The notes under the pieces were generated by a model. The model was not told where the DNA came from, made no database searches, and was given only the letters and a program-made list of their open reading frames with translations. Below, piece by piece: positions 1 through 7,390 of a stretch of DNA of 35,468 nt. The first letter of the stretch is position 1, and every line of letters starts with the position of its first letter. The DNA is from Weeksellaceae bacterium. GTDB taxonomy: Bacteria; Bacteroidota; Bacteroidia; Flavobacteriales; Weeksellaceae. Position numbers and translations under genes: made by a program. The stretch covers positions 1 to 35,468 of the forward strand of contig JAKOOG010000402.1 in assembly GCA_022701545.1 (NCBI GenBank), read 5' to 3'.

Positions 1-1
1 T

Positions 2-1159
2 AACGCGGTTATCATCGCCGAGACTTCCGGTAAGGTAGAATACGAGGACATCATCCAGGGTATTTCCTTCCAGCTGGAAATCGACGAACAGACCGGATTC
101 GAAGAGAAAGTAATCTCCGAATCCAGAAACAAGAAAGCCGTACCGACGCTGAAAGTGGTAGACTCCAAAGGGGTTGAGCAGAAAGCATACAACTTACCGG
201 TAGGTGCCCACTTAATGGTAAACGATGGTGAAAAGATCAAGGCCGGTAAAGTCTTAATCAAGATCCCGAGAAAATCTGCAAAAGCAGGGGATATCACCGG
301 AGGTCTTCCGAGAGTTACCGAATTATTCGAAGCGAGAAACCCATCCAACCCGGCAGTGGTTACAGAAATCGACGGGGTGGTTTCTTACGGAAAAATCAAG
401 AGAGGTAACCGGGAATTGATCGTTGAGGCCAAGACGGGTGAAAGAAAGATTTATTTAGTTAAATTATCCAACCAGATCTTAGTACAGGAAAATGACTTCG
501 TGAGAGCAGGTTCACCACTTTCCGACGGTTCCATTACACCGGATGATATCTTAAGAATCAAAGGTCCAACGGCGGTTCAGGAATATCTGGTAAATGAAAT
601 TCAGGAAGTTTACCGTCTTCAGGGGGTAAAAATCGACGACAAACACTTCGAAATCATCGTAAGGCAGATGATGACCAAAGTATCGATTGTGGATGGAGGA
701 GATACCCAGTTCCTTGAAGGAGCCCTTGAACACAAATATGACTTCCTGGAAGAAAACAACAGGGTATTCGGTCTTAAAGTTGTGGTAGATTCAGGAGATT
801 CCAAAGTTTTCCAACCGGGTCAGATGATTACGGCAAGAGAACTGAGAGACGAAAACTCCAAGCTGAAGCGTGAAGATCAGGCTTTGGTTCAGGTAAGGGA
901 AGCTTTACCGGCTACAGCAACACCGGTATTGCAGGGGATTACCAGAGCAGCTCTTCAGACGAAATCGTTCATGTCTGCCGCATCATTCCAGGAAACAACC
1001 AAGGTTCTTAACGAAGCTGCGGTTGCCGGAAAGGTAGATCATTTAGGAGGTCTGAAGGAAAATGTAATCGTAGGACACAGAATTCCTGCAGGTACAGGTC
1101 TTAAAGAATATCAGAATGTGATCGTAGGTTCTAAAAAAGAATTCGAAGATCTTAACTAA
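2..1159 (+). CDS. rpoC: DNA-directed RNA polymerase subunit beta' (C-terminal part)
   Basis: This is the C-terminal 385 residues or so of the RNA polymerase beta' subunit, the cytoplasmic enzyme that transcribes all genes. The frame is open from the first base of the window, so the gene begins upstream and is cut by the window edge rather than broken. Visible RpoC hallmarks are [17 protein letters not shown], the [19 protein letters not shown] stretch, and near the end [24 protein letters not shown] followed by [17 protein letters not shown]. All are conserved in bacterial beta' C-terminal domains (catalytic and jaw region). A GTG at 155 is an internal Val codon, not a start. The gene is followed 86 bp later by a DUF3467 gene on the same strand with no terminator between, so read-through is likely. 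Confidence 0.97.
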   Translation, partial: NAVIIAETSGKVEYEDIIQGISFQLEIDEQTGFEEKVISESRNKKAVPTLKVVDSKGVEQKAYNLPVGAHLMVNDGEKIKAGKVLIKIPRKSAKAGDITGGLPRVTELFEARNPSNPAVVTEIDGVVSYGKIKRGNRELIVEAKTGERKIYLVKLSNQILVQENDFVRAGSPLSDGSITPDDILRIKGPTAVQEYLVNEIQEVYRLQGVKIDDKHFEIIVRQMMTKVSIVDGGDTQFLEGALEHKYDFLEENNRVFGLKVVVDSGDSKVFQPGQMITARELRDENSKLKREDQALVQVREALPATATPVLQGITRAALQTKSFMSAASFQETTKVLNEAAVAGKVDHLGGLKENVIVGHRIPAGTGLKEYQNVIVGSKKEFEDLN

Positions 1160-1176
1160 AATTAATGATTCGGAAA

Positions 1177-1205
1177 TTTGGGGTTTGGATTTATTTTTAT
1201 ATTTT
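1177..1205 (+). promoter_or_regulatory. Possible promoter for the DUF3467 gene
   Basis: TTTG at 1177-1180 is followed after a 17-bp spacer by TATATTTT at 1198-1205. This matches the Bacteroidota -33/-7 pattern (TTTG, about 17-23 bp, TAnnTTTG) with one mismatch. It lies just after rpoC and 40 bp before the next start codon, in very AT-rich DNA where chance matches are common. Confidence 0.3.
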
Positions 1206-1245
1206 CACAACCTCAAAATTTCGAATAAAAAAATATTTATAACAA

Positions 1246-1551
1246 ATGGACAACAATCAAAATCCACAAGACGGAAACATCAACATCGAATTGAACGAAA
1301 TGGTAGCAGCTGGTATCTATGCTAACTTAGCTTTGGTAAACCACTCTCCATCTGAATTCGTAGTAGATTTCATCCAGTTAATGCCAGGTGTACAACAAGC
1401 TAAAGTAAGATCAAGAGTTATTCTTGCTCCGCTTCACGCTAAGAGAGTACTTTCTGCTCTTCAGCAGAACATTGCGAACTATGAGCAGCAATTCGGAGAA
1501 ATCAAAGAAGTTGAGCCTTTCGTATTAGGAGGAAACAACGTACAAGCTTAA
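1246..1551 (+). CDS. DUF3467 family protein
   Basis: A 101-residue cytoplasmic protein with no signal peptide or membrane segment. The core (NHSPSEFVVDFIQLMPGVQQ, then VRSRVILAPLHAKRVLSALQQN) is the DUF3467 pattern: beta strands that read like a DNA- or RNA-polymerase-neighbourhood accessory protein, but no function is established that I know of. The start is the ATG after an A-rich leader. The gene sits directly downstream of rpoC and ends 22 bp before a strong terminator, so it may be transcribed both from its own weak promoter and by read-through from the rpo operon. The position beside rpoC suggests a conserved housekeeping role; that is inference. Confidence 0.88.
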   Translation: MDNNQNPQDGNINIELNEMVAAGIYANLALVNHSPSEFVVDFIQLMPGVQQAKVRSRVILAPLHAKRVLSALQQNIANYEQQFGEIKEVEPFVLGGNNVQA

Positions 1552-1573
1552 GATTTTTTTCTTATATAAAACG

Positions 1574-1604
1574 AAATGCCCCGGTGAAAACCGGGGCATT
1601 TTTT
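1574..1604 (+). terminator. Intrinsic terminator after the rpoC / DUF3467 unit
   Basis: A perfect 12-bp stem (1574-1585 with 1590-1601, GC-rich core GCCCCGG) encloses a GAAA tetraloop and runs into a T tract (1599-1604). This is a textbook rho-independent terminator. Confidence 0.95.
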
Positions 1605-1629
1605 AATTGAATTTACCTTATTTTGTTAA

Positions 1630-1813
1630 TTAAATTACTGAAAAAAACGTATCACCAAATGGACGTGAATTAGGCCGAAATCCATATTTTCTGCTTTCTT
1701 CTAACTTATTCATAAGGTTTTGGTTTAAATTCATATGATTAATAATTTCTGGATGTACAGCTTTTTATAAAATAATCCATCATTAAAATATTCTCATCAA
1801 AGAAGCGGAGAAT
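1630..1813 (-). pseudogene. Possible decayed gene tail (minus strand)
   Basis: Read on the minus strand, this gap holds two protein-like segments in different frames. Upstream is a segment ending DENILMMDYFIK, reached from 1813. After a run of five A residues the reading continues one frame over as AVHPEIINHMNLNQN and on through ESRKYGFRPNSRPFGDTFF to a stop at 1630-1632. Removing one A from the A run joins them into about 60 residues. An ATG at 1734 could also begin a 34-residue product. No promoter motif precedes it and an in-frame stop closes the upstream end. I do not recognise the family. The composition looks coding, but it may be chance in AT-rich DNA. Confidence 0.25.
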
Positions 1814-1879
1814 TTATTTAAACTTATTATAAAATGATTCAAATAGATAAAAAGATAGGGTACAGACTTCACAATTGTA

Positions 1880-1887
1880 TATCTTTG
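1880..1887 (+). promoter_or_regulatory. -7 element of the Crp/Fnr regulator gene
   Basis: TATCTTTG is an exact TAnnTTTG match. Transcription would begin near 1892, 19 bp before the ATG at 1911. The motif overlaps a TTG at 1875 that would otherwise extend the reading frame, arguing that the TTG is promoter sequence and not a start codon. No clear TTTG -33 box is present. Confidence 0.6.
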
Positions 1888-1910
1888 CCGTTAAATATGG
1901 TATAAAGGAT

Positions 1911-2561
1911 ATGGTAAATAATCAGTTTATTCTCAATAAATTCGGCTTTATGGGTGATAATTTCTTAAATGAACTGGATCGGCACGCCGTGATGACCCAT
2001 GTGAAGGCCAAGACCGAGATTGTAAGGGAAGGACAGAAGAATAAATTTGTTCCGTTCCTCATCAGCGGATCCATCCGTGTTTTTACATTGAATGATGGCC
2101 GGGAGCTGATTTACTACTATATCCGCAGGAACGACAGCTGCATGATGACCTTCTCATCCATCTTTACCGATTATACCAGCCGGGTGTATGCTGTAGCTGA
2201 AGAAGATTCTGAAATGATGCTTGTTCCGGTTTCCGTGATTCACGAATGGCTGATCCGTTTTCCTGAAATCAATAAGGTTTTTTATCATGAGTACGACAAA
2301 CGCTTTTCCGATGTCATGAGCATGGTAAACGATGCCGTATTCCACAGATTGGATAAAAGGGTTTTAAACTACATCCGGCAGCAGGTCTCCATTACCGGAA
2401 ACAATCCGATACGGCTTACCCACCGGGAAATTGCAGGAAATCTCGGGACTTCCCGTGAAGTCATCAGCCGGGTAATGAAAAAAATGGAAAATGAAGGAGA
2501 GCTTGTTCAGACCAAAGAAGGAATAAAAATCCCTGTAAATGAAAATGTTAGACAGGACTAA
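1911..2561 (+). CDS. Crp/Fnr family transcriptional regulator
   Basis: A 216-residue one-component regulator: an N-terminal cyclic-nucleotide-type beta-barrel sensor (roughly residues 25-120, with VREGQKNKFVPFLISGSIRVF) and a C-terminal winged helix-turn-helix (LTHREIAGNLGTSREVISRV, about residues 167-188). Only one cysteine is visible (about residue 77, in NDSCMMTF), so it is not an iron-sulphur FNR. It may sense haem, NO, a nucleotide or redox through another mechanism. The frame stays open 12 codons upstream to a TTG, but that TTG lies in the promoter, so the ATG with the AAAGG leader was chosen. It stands 116 bp upstream of an envelope operon whose promoter carries a CRP-like palindrome, making it the likely local controller (inference). 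Confidence 0.92.
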   Translation: MVNNQFILNKFGFMGDNFLNELDRHAVMTHVKAKTEIVREGQKNKFVPFLISGSIRVFTLNDGRELIYYYIRRNDSCMMTFSSIFTDYTSRVYAVAEEDSEMMLVPVSVIHEWLIRFPEINKVFYHEYDKRFSDVMSMVNDAVFHRLDKRVLNYIRQQVSITGNNPIRLTHREIAGNLGTSREVISRVMKKMENEGELVQTKEGIKIPVNENVRQD

Positions 2562-2612
2562 TCGTTTTTGTTAAATAATATTAATATCCTTATTGATAAA
2601 AACAATCCGGTC

Positions 2613-2628
2613 GGTGACTTTTATCACA
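2613..2628 (+). promoter_or_regulatory. CRP/FNR-like operator upstream of the envelope operon
   Basis: GGTGACTTTTATCACA matches the enterobacterial CRP consensus TGTGA-N6-TCACA at every defined base but the first. The perfect dyad is GTGA-N6-TCAC. Its centre (2620.5) lies about 42 bp before the transcription start predicted from the -7 element at 2651-2658, the class II activator position for Crp/Fnr proteins. A second dyad, ATTG-N7-CAAT (2592-2606), lies just upstream. That the adjacent regulator binds here is inferred. Confidence 0.5.
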
Positions 2629-2650
2629 CGATTCTAACCCTCTAAGTTTC

Positions 2651-2658
2651 TAAGTTTG
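2651..2658 (+). promoter_or_regulatory. -7 element of the DUF5777-cytochrome-YceI-DOMON operon
   Basis: TAAGTTTG is an exact TAnnTTTG match, predicting a start near 2663. There is no TTTG -33 box at the usual spacing; that space is occupied by the CRP-like palindrome, which fits an activator-dependent promoter. Confidence 0.6.
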
Positions 2659-2683
2659 TCGTACTAATCTTTTAATAATGTGT

Positions 2684-3529
2684 ATGACAAAAACTCTCTT
2701 ATTTTTGTCGATTTTCATCTCAGGTTTTGCCTTTGCACAGGAAGATCTGCTGAAAGATATCGACACCATCCAAACCAAAACCCCCGACACCCAACAACCC
2801 GCATTCAAGGCACTGCAGATCGTTACCGGTCAGTCTACCAAGCTTCCCGCAAAGAATGAGTGGTACATTGTGGTTGCCCATCGTTTCGGGGATGTAAGCA
2901 AAGGATTCAAAGACTTTTTCGGATTGGATGACGCCTCTACCAAGCTGGGGGTTATTTATGGGATTGCCGACGGTATTTCAGTAAGCCTTTCCAGGGAAAC
3001 GAATCTTAAAACTTTTGAAGGTGCCGTAAAATACAGGCTCGTCAAGCAAAGCGAAAATTTTCCGGTAGATGTTGCCGGATACAATGTCATGGCAGTGAAT
3101 ACAGACCTGAGCAAAGACAATTATCCGCATCTGCAGTTTGGCGACAGGCTGTCTTATCTTACCCAGGCTTTAATCTCACGAAGATTCAATGATAAATTCT
3201 CTTTGCAACTGACGCCTTCATATGTTCATAAAAATCTGTATGAGCCTTTGATTGAAGATAAAAACCAGTTTCTGGCAGGTTTGGGCGGCCGTTATAAAAT
3301 CTCCAAAAGGATTTCCATCAATGCCGAGTATTTTGTGAATTTCGACAATCACAGTTTCTACAAAAATCCGCTTTCCCTGGGGATGGATATAGAAACCGGG
3401 GGACATGTGTTCCAGCTTTTATTTACCAATTCCCAGCTTAATTCCGATATCGGGTATCTTACCAACGCCGCCGGAAAATGGGAAAAGGGCCAGATTTTCT
3501 TCGGGTTTAATCTTTACAGAGTATTTTAA
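2684..3529 (+). CDS. DUF5777 family outer-membrane beta-barrel protein
   Basis: About 281 residues. An N-terminal signal peptide (TKTLLFLSIFISGFAFAQ) sends it through Sec. The mature part is rich in alternating beta strands with aromatic girdles (NEWYIVVAHRFGD, RLSYLTQALISRRFND, ISINAEYFVNF) and ends in NLYRVF, a terminal aromatic typical of outer-membrane barrels. The pattern fits the DUF5777 family of Bacteroidota. No transport substrate is known. An ATG six bases upstream (2678) is an equally possible start; I chose 2684 because the peptide then begins directly with a classic signal sequence. It is the first gene of an operon and ends 2 bp before the cytochrome gene, so it may act as the outer-membrane partner or conduit of the downstream redox proteins (inference). 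Confidence 0.8.
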   Translation: MTKTLLFLSIFISGFAFAQEDLLKDIDTIQTKTPDTQQPAFKALQIVTGQSTKLPAKNEWYIVVAHRFGDVSKGFKDFFGLDDASTKLGVIYGIADGISVSLSRETNLKTFEGAVKYRLVKQSENFPVDVAGYNVMAVNTDLSKDNYPHLQFGDRLSYLTQALISRRFNDKFSLQLTPSYVHKNLYEPLIEDKNQFLAGLGGRYKISKRISINAEYFVNFDNHSFYKNPLSLGMDIETGGHVFQLLFTNSQLNSDIGYLTNAAGKWEKGQIFFGFNLYRVF

Positions 3530-3531
3530 GT

Positions 3532-3870
3532 ATGAAAAAGTTAATATGTACCCTTTCAGCAACGGTTTTATTCACAGCCTGTGAGAGCAGAACCTATGAA
3601 GAAATCTCGGATAATACCCCCATTATACAGGTAGTAACCTACAACAAAGATGTTAAAGCGATTATTGATGGCAACTGTGTAAGCTGCCATTCGCCGGGAC
3701 CGCAGGCCCTCACGAATTATACCCAGGTGAAAAGCAACATCAACAGTATCATCGACAGGATAAGCCGTGCCAACGGAGATCCCCTGAAAATGCCGCAGGG
3801 CGGGAGCCTTTCGCCTGCACAAATCAATATCATCAACAAATGGAAAGCCGACGGGCTTCTCGAAAATTAA
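3532..3870 (+). CDS. Mono-haem c-type cytochrome lipoprotein
   Basis: 112 residues. A short lipoprotein signal ends at LFTAC (lipidated Cys17), so the protein is membrane-anchored outside the cytoplasm. A single haem attachment motif CVSCH lies at residues 49-53, and KMPQGG near residue 87 supplies the likely distal Met ligand. That gives a small class I-like cytochrome c domain of the sort used for periplasmic or surface electron transfer. It starts 2 bp after the DUF5777 barrel gene and is followed 10 bp later by YceI, so the genes are surely co-transcribed. Maturation would need a cytochrome c synthesis system encoded elsewhere. The electron donor and acceptor are not evident from the sequence. 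Confidence 0.88.
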   Translation: MKKLICTLSATVLFTACESRTYEEISDNTPIIQVVTYNKDVKAIIDGNCVSCHSPGPQALTNYTQVKSNINSIIDRISRANGDPLKMPQGGSLSPAQINIINKWKADGLLEN

Positions 3871-3880
3871 ATCCATTCCT

Positions 3881-4426
3881 ATGAAAAAGCTCATTTTACT
3901 TATAGCCGCCATACTTTTTGCCAACTTTACATTGGCGCAGAAATATGTGGCGAAAACAGGAAAAGTAACGTTCGAAGCATCGGTACCTTTATTTGAAGAT
4001 GTTTTCGCACAGGATGACAATAACGTAGCGGTAATCAACGCCGATACGGGGGAGTTTGCTTCAGTTTCCAACGTTAAGAATTTCCATTTCAAAACAAAAC
4101 TAATGGAAGAACACTTCAACGAAAGCTATGCGGAAACGGCAAAATTTCCCAAGACCACATTCAAGGGGAAGATCGTCAATTTCGACAAATCCAAACTTTC
4201 TTCATCGCCGCAGAAATATACGGTTCAGGGAACGCTGAATTTTCACGGTGTGGACAAAGCATACAATTCAACGGCGTCTCTTTATGCCAAAGACGGAAAG
4301 ATCTACATGTCCGGAGGATTTGTAGTACGGCCGGCAGACCATAAAGTGACCATCCCGAAAATGGTGACTAAAAAAATTGCTGAAAGCGTAAATGTCCAGT
4401 ATAACTATATCCTTTCAAAACAATGA
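3881..4426 (+). CDS. YceI family periplasmic protein
   Basis: 181 residues with a Sec signal peptide (residues 1-20, ending TLAQ). The mature chain has the YceI lipocalin-like barrel pattern: KTGKVTFEASVPLFEDVFA near the start, then KLMEEHFNESYAETAKFPKTTF, and VQGTLNFHGVDKAYNS with the TLxxHGV motif typical of the family. YceI proteins bind polyisoprenoid or quinone-type lipids in a hydrophobic pocket and are often encoded near cytochromes. Here the neighbours are a cytochrome c lipoprotein and a DOMON protein, so a role in carrying a quinone or other isoprenoid redox partner is plausible (inference). The stop overlaps the next start by 4 bp (ATGA), indicating translational coupling. Confidence 0.9.
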   Translation: MKKLILLIAAILFANFTLAQKYVAKTGKVTFEASVPLFEDVFAQDDNNVAVINADTGEFASVSNVKNFHFKTKLMEEHFNESYAETAKFPKTTFKGKIVNFDKSKLSSSPQKYTVQGTLNFHGVDKAYNSTASLYAKDGKIYMSGGFVVRPADHKVTIPKMVTKKIAESVNVQYNYILSKQ

Positions 4427-4950
4427 AAAAGATCATTTTACTCTTAGGCATATTTCTGAACATCGCCCTGTTATCCGCTCAGGAAAAAGCAAAATCGATC
4501 TACGATATTGCAAGAAGCGGGACCGTAGCAGAAGTAAAAGAACTGATGAAACAAAACCCTGACATCATCAACCAGACCAACGAAGGCGGATTTTCACCGC
4601 TTATCCTTGCCTGTTACAGGGGAAATGTTGAGGTTGCTAAATTTTTGATGGACCATGTAAAGGATATCAATTACAAAAGCCAGGAGGGGACAGCTTTATC
4701 CGGGCTTTCTGTGAAATACAACAGAGAGCTGGCAGAATATCTCCTTAGCAAGAACGCAAACCCCAATATCGCAGATGCTAGCGGATCCACCCCTTTATTC
4801 TGGGCAGTGAAATTCGGCAATAAAGAAATGACGGAATTGCTGCTGAAGCACAAAGCCGATAAAACCATCAAGGACGCTCAGGGAATGACGCCTTTTGAAT
4901 ACGCATTACAAACAAACAATAAAGAAATTATTAATCTGCTTAAAAATTAA
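4423..4950 (+). CDS. Exported ankyrin-repeat protein
   Basis: 175 residues. A signal peptide (residues 1-20, IILLLGIFLNIALLSAQ) precedes about four ankyrin repeats: EGGFSPLILACYRGNVEVAKFL, EGTALSGLSVKYNRELAEYL, SGSTPLFWAVKFGNKEMTEL and QGMTPFEYALQTNNKEI. Exported ankyrin proteins are known from Pseudomonas (AnkB) and Campylobacter (Cj1386), where they support catalase, in the latter case through haem trafficking. The position here between haem proteins and YceI suggests a similar chaperone or scaffold role, which is inference. It overlaps yceI by 4 bp and ends 3 bp before the DOMON gene. Confidence 0.87.
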   Translation: MKKIILLLGIFLNIALLSAQEKAKSIYDIARSGTVAEVKELMKQNPDIINQTNEGGFSPLILACYRGNVEVAKFLMDHVKDINYKSQEGTALSGLSVKYNRELAEYLLSKNANPNIADASGSTPLFWAVKFGNKEMTELLLKHKADKTIKDAQGMTPFEYALQTNNKEIINLLKN

Positions 4951-4953
4951 CGA

Positions 4954-5727
4954 ATGAAAAAACTTTTACTTACTTTATCATTGGCTGCAGCTTCCTCATT
5001 CAGCGCGCAGCTTTTTTCCACAGGGACCGTTAGTCTCGGTTCGTCAGGAATGACTGTAAAAATGGTGACTTCTTCCACCAATGTTACATTGACGCTTACC
5101 GGACCTGATACAGCGTATCTGGGATTAGGCTTCGGCGGTACCGGAAGCAGTGGCGGTATGGGAAGCGGGATTGACGGATTTATTTATAATTCCAATTCCA
5201 CAAATACGACCAATCTGGATTATACTTTTGCCGGAGTCGGGGCAACACCTAATGCCGATGCATCACAGGATTGGACCATCAGTTCCAACACAACGGCCGG
5301 AGGAACCAGAACAATTGTAGCTACAAGATCCCTTTCAGGAGGAACAGGAGATACTGCGTTTACCAATTCAACAAGTTCCATCAATATTTTCTATGCGAAG
5401 GGACCAAGTCTTACATTAGCTAATAATTACCATTCCAGCAGAGGATATGCCGTTCTCACAAGATCTTCCGCTCTGGCAACCGGCGAAGTAGCGGCAGAAA
5501 GCAAAAAAACGGTGCTTTATCCAAATCCTGCCAAAGAAACATTTACCTTTAAAAATGTTGATAAAATTAGAACAGTGGATATTTATGAGTCTACAGGAAG
5601 AAAATTGAAGTCCGTAAAAGTGGACGGAAAAGAAGTCAATATTTCCGAACTGAAATCCGGAAATTACTATCTGGAAATTACTTTGAAAGACGGCTCAACC
5701 GTTTTTGAACAATTGATTAAAGAATAA
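4954..5727 (+). CDS. T9SS-secreted DOMON-domain protein, predicted haem b cytochrome
   Basis: 257 residues. A signal peptide (1-19) is followed by a DOMON-like beta sandwich (about 20-168). The tell-tale signs are AYLGLGFGG, the GMGSGIDGFIYN segment, TRSLSGGTGDTAF and the closing YHSSRGYAVL. A linker leads to a type A T9SS sorting domain (about 186-257, starting VLYPNPAKETF), which directs export across the outer membrane and attachment to the surface or release. Met69 and His160 sit where cellobiose dehydrogenase and AIR12 DOMON domains carry their axial haem ligands (Met...His about 84-98 residues apart), so haem b binding is predicted, not shown. It is the last gene of the operon and is followed by a terminator. 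Confidence 0.8.
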   Translation: MKKLLLTLSLAAASSFSAQLFSTGTVSLGSSGMTVKMVTSSTNVTLTLTGPDTAYLGLGFGGTGSSGGMGSGIDGFIYNSNSTNTTNLDYTFAGVGATPNADASQDWTISSNTTAGGTRTIVATRSLSGGTGDTAFTNSTSSINIFYAKGPSLTLANNYHSSRGYAVLTRSSALATGEVAAESKKTVLYPNPAKETFTFKNVDKIRTVDIYESTGRKLKSVKVDGKEVNISELKSGNYYLEITLKDGSTVFEQLIKE

Positions 5728-5731
5728 AACG

Positions 5732-5756
5732 AAGGCCACTGCAAAGTGGCTTTTTT
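5732..5756 (+). terminator. Terminator of the envelope redox operon
   Basis: The stem GCCACT (5735-5740) / AGTGGC (5745-5750), extended by AAG/TTT pairs, encloses a GCAA loop and runs into TTTTTT. It ends the operon 5 bp after the DOMON stop codon. Confidence 0.9.
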
Positions 5757-5815
5757 ATTTATCACCTTTAATGTTTTTTTAACCGGCTAAACTTTCCTGT
5801 GAAAAATAGGGAAAC

Positions 5816-5823
5816 TAACTTTG
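5816..5823 (+). promoter_or_regulatory. -7 element of the phosphodiesterase gene
   Basis: TAACTTTG, an exact TAnnTTTG match, ends 15 bp before the ATG at 5839, predicting a leader of about 10 nt. The TTG inside the motif (5821) would extend the frame by six codons but is better explained as promoter. Confidence 0.6.
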
Positions 5824-5838
5824 CAGAAAATTTCAACA

Positions 5839-7119
5839 ATGAAGCAAGGGGTATTATTTGTAATGCTGATTTTTTCACTGGCGGTTTCAGCGCAGAAAGC
5901 AAATGCTGATACGGCTCAGGTTGTTGTTCCAAACCGTTACAACAGCGTGGAAGCGCAGAACAAACCATATGTCATCATGATCTCCACCGATGGCTTCCGG
6001 TATGATTATGCCAAAAAATACCATGCTGAAAATCTTTTGAAATATTCCCGAGAAGGGGTTCAGGCAAAAGCGATGCTTCCCAGTTATCCGAGTATTACCT
6101 TTCCGAATCACTGGAGTCTTATGACGGGATTGTATCCGTCTCATCATGGATTGATCGACAATTTTTTTTACGATTATAAAAGGAAGGAGGGATATGCCAT
6201 GAGCAGCAGAAAGAATGCGGAAGACGGAAGCTGGTATGGCGGAACTCCGCTTTGGGCATTGGCTGAAAAGCAGGGCATGGTTTCCGCTTCCATGATGTGG
6301 GTGGGATCTGCAAGTGATGCCGGAGGGAAAAGACCTTCGTACTACTATCCTTATCAGGAAAAATTTTCACCCTCGGAAAAAGTGGATAAAGTCATCAACT
6401 GGCTGAAACTGCCTGCGGAAAAAAGGCCGCATTTTATTTCCCTGTATTTTCCGGAAGTGGATGCCGCCGGCCATCATTTTGGCCCGGACGCCAAAGAAAC
6501 CGAGGATGCGGTACATTTAGTTGATAAAGCCATTGGTGATCTGGTGCAGAAAGTAAATAATCTCGGACTGAAAAATGTAAATTTTGTCTTCGTATCGGAT
6601 CACGGGATGATTAAAGTAGATGGAGGGAATCCTTTGGAAGTTCCGGAGATGCTTTTGAATAAAGAAAAATTCGATTATTATAATTCCCAAACGCTGTTGA
6701 GGGTTTATGTGAAAAATCCTGCTGAGGTAAAAAGTACCTATAAAGAATTAAAGGCAGGCAAGACAGAAGATTATGAGGTGTACCTGGATAAGAGGCTGCC
6801 GAAATACCTCCATTTTGCAGCGAAAGATGACCGCTACAAACGGATCGGGCAAATCCTGCTGATCCCGAAAGCTCCGAAAATATTTCTGGAAAAAGGCAAA
6901 AAAACTTCAGCCGGAAAACATGGTTACAACCCCCGTACCGTTCCTGAAATGAAAGCCACTTTCTTGGCGTGGGGCCCGGAATTTAAAAATGATCTGATCA
7001 TTGATGAATTTCAGAATGTCAATGTTTATCCGCTGGTTGCCGATATATTAGAACTGAAAGTGGATCAGCCGGTCGACGGAAGGCTGAAGGTGCTTAAAAA
7101 AGTATTAAAAGAAAGATAA
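5839..7119 (+). CDS. ENPP-type nucleotide pyrophosphatase/phosphodiesterase (alkaline phosphatase superfamily)
   Basis: 426 residues, exported by a signal peptide (1-19, ending AVSAQ). It belongs to the ectonucleotide pyrophosphatase/phosphodiesterase branch, which hydrolyses phosphodiester or pyrophosphate bonds of nucleotides or phospholipid head groups in the periplasm or outside the cell. The two-zinc site is readable: Asp51 in ISTDGFRYDY, nucleophile Thr87 in YPSITFPNH, DAAGHHFGPD near residue 208, SDHGM near 252 and GKHGYNP near 360. Length and order of motifs match the family. It stands alone, with its own promoter upstream and no clear terminator downstream. The natural substrate cannot be told from the sequence. 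The start is the ATG after the promoter, not the upstream TTG. Confidence 0.93.
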   Translation: MKQGVLFVMLIFSLAVSAQKANADTAQVVVPNRYNSVEAQNKPYVIMISTDGFRYDYAKKYHAENLLKYSREGVQAKAMLPSYPSITFPNHWSLMTGLYPSHHGLIDNFFYDYKRKEGYAMSSRKNAEDGSWYGGTPLWALAEKQGMVSASMMWVGSASDAGGKRPSYYYPYQEKFSPSEKVDKVINWLKLPAEKRPHFISLYFPEVDAAGHHFGPDAKETEDAVHLVDKAIGDLVQKVNNLGLKNVNFVFVSDHGMIKVDGGNPLEVPEMLLNKEKFDYYNSQTLLRVYVKNPAEVKSTYKELKAGKTEDYEVYLDKRLPKYLHFAAKDDRYKRIGQILLIPKAPKIFLEKGKKTSAGKHGYNPRTVPEMKATFLAWGPEFKNDLIIDEFQNVNVYPLVADILELKVDQPVDGRLKVLKKVLKER

Positions 7120-7390
7120 ACAAAGTAAAAGATACGTATTGATGCTGAAATCTTAGGTCAAGTTTAAATTTTATTCAATAATATTCTTATAAACTTTATT
7201 TGATGTGCTTTTCTAAAGAAATGAAGTTTATTCTTAATAGTAAAAATCTTTAGATTCGACTGAACCAAAATCGGGTAATTTAATTTAATAAATTGGGAAT
7301 CAATACATCGATTTAAATTTAGTTAATAAGAAAAAACTTCTTAATTTCTTAATGTTGAAAAGGTGAGCAGCCTCTCATGATTAGCTTCAA
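7120..7390. other. AT-rich intergenic stretch, no gene seen
   Basis: It separates the phosphodiesterase gene from the convergent alcohol dehydrogenase. I found no reading frame with protein-like composition, no RNA gene and no exact promoter motif pointing at a gene. Confidence 0.6.

Noticed and set aside
1875-1910. TTG start giving a 228-residue Crp/Fnr protein
   Set aside because: The TTG lies upstream of the predicted transcription start and overlaps the promoter region.
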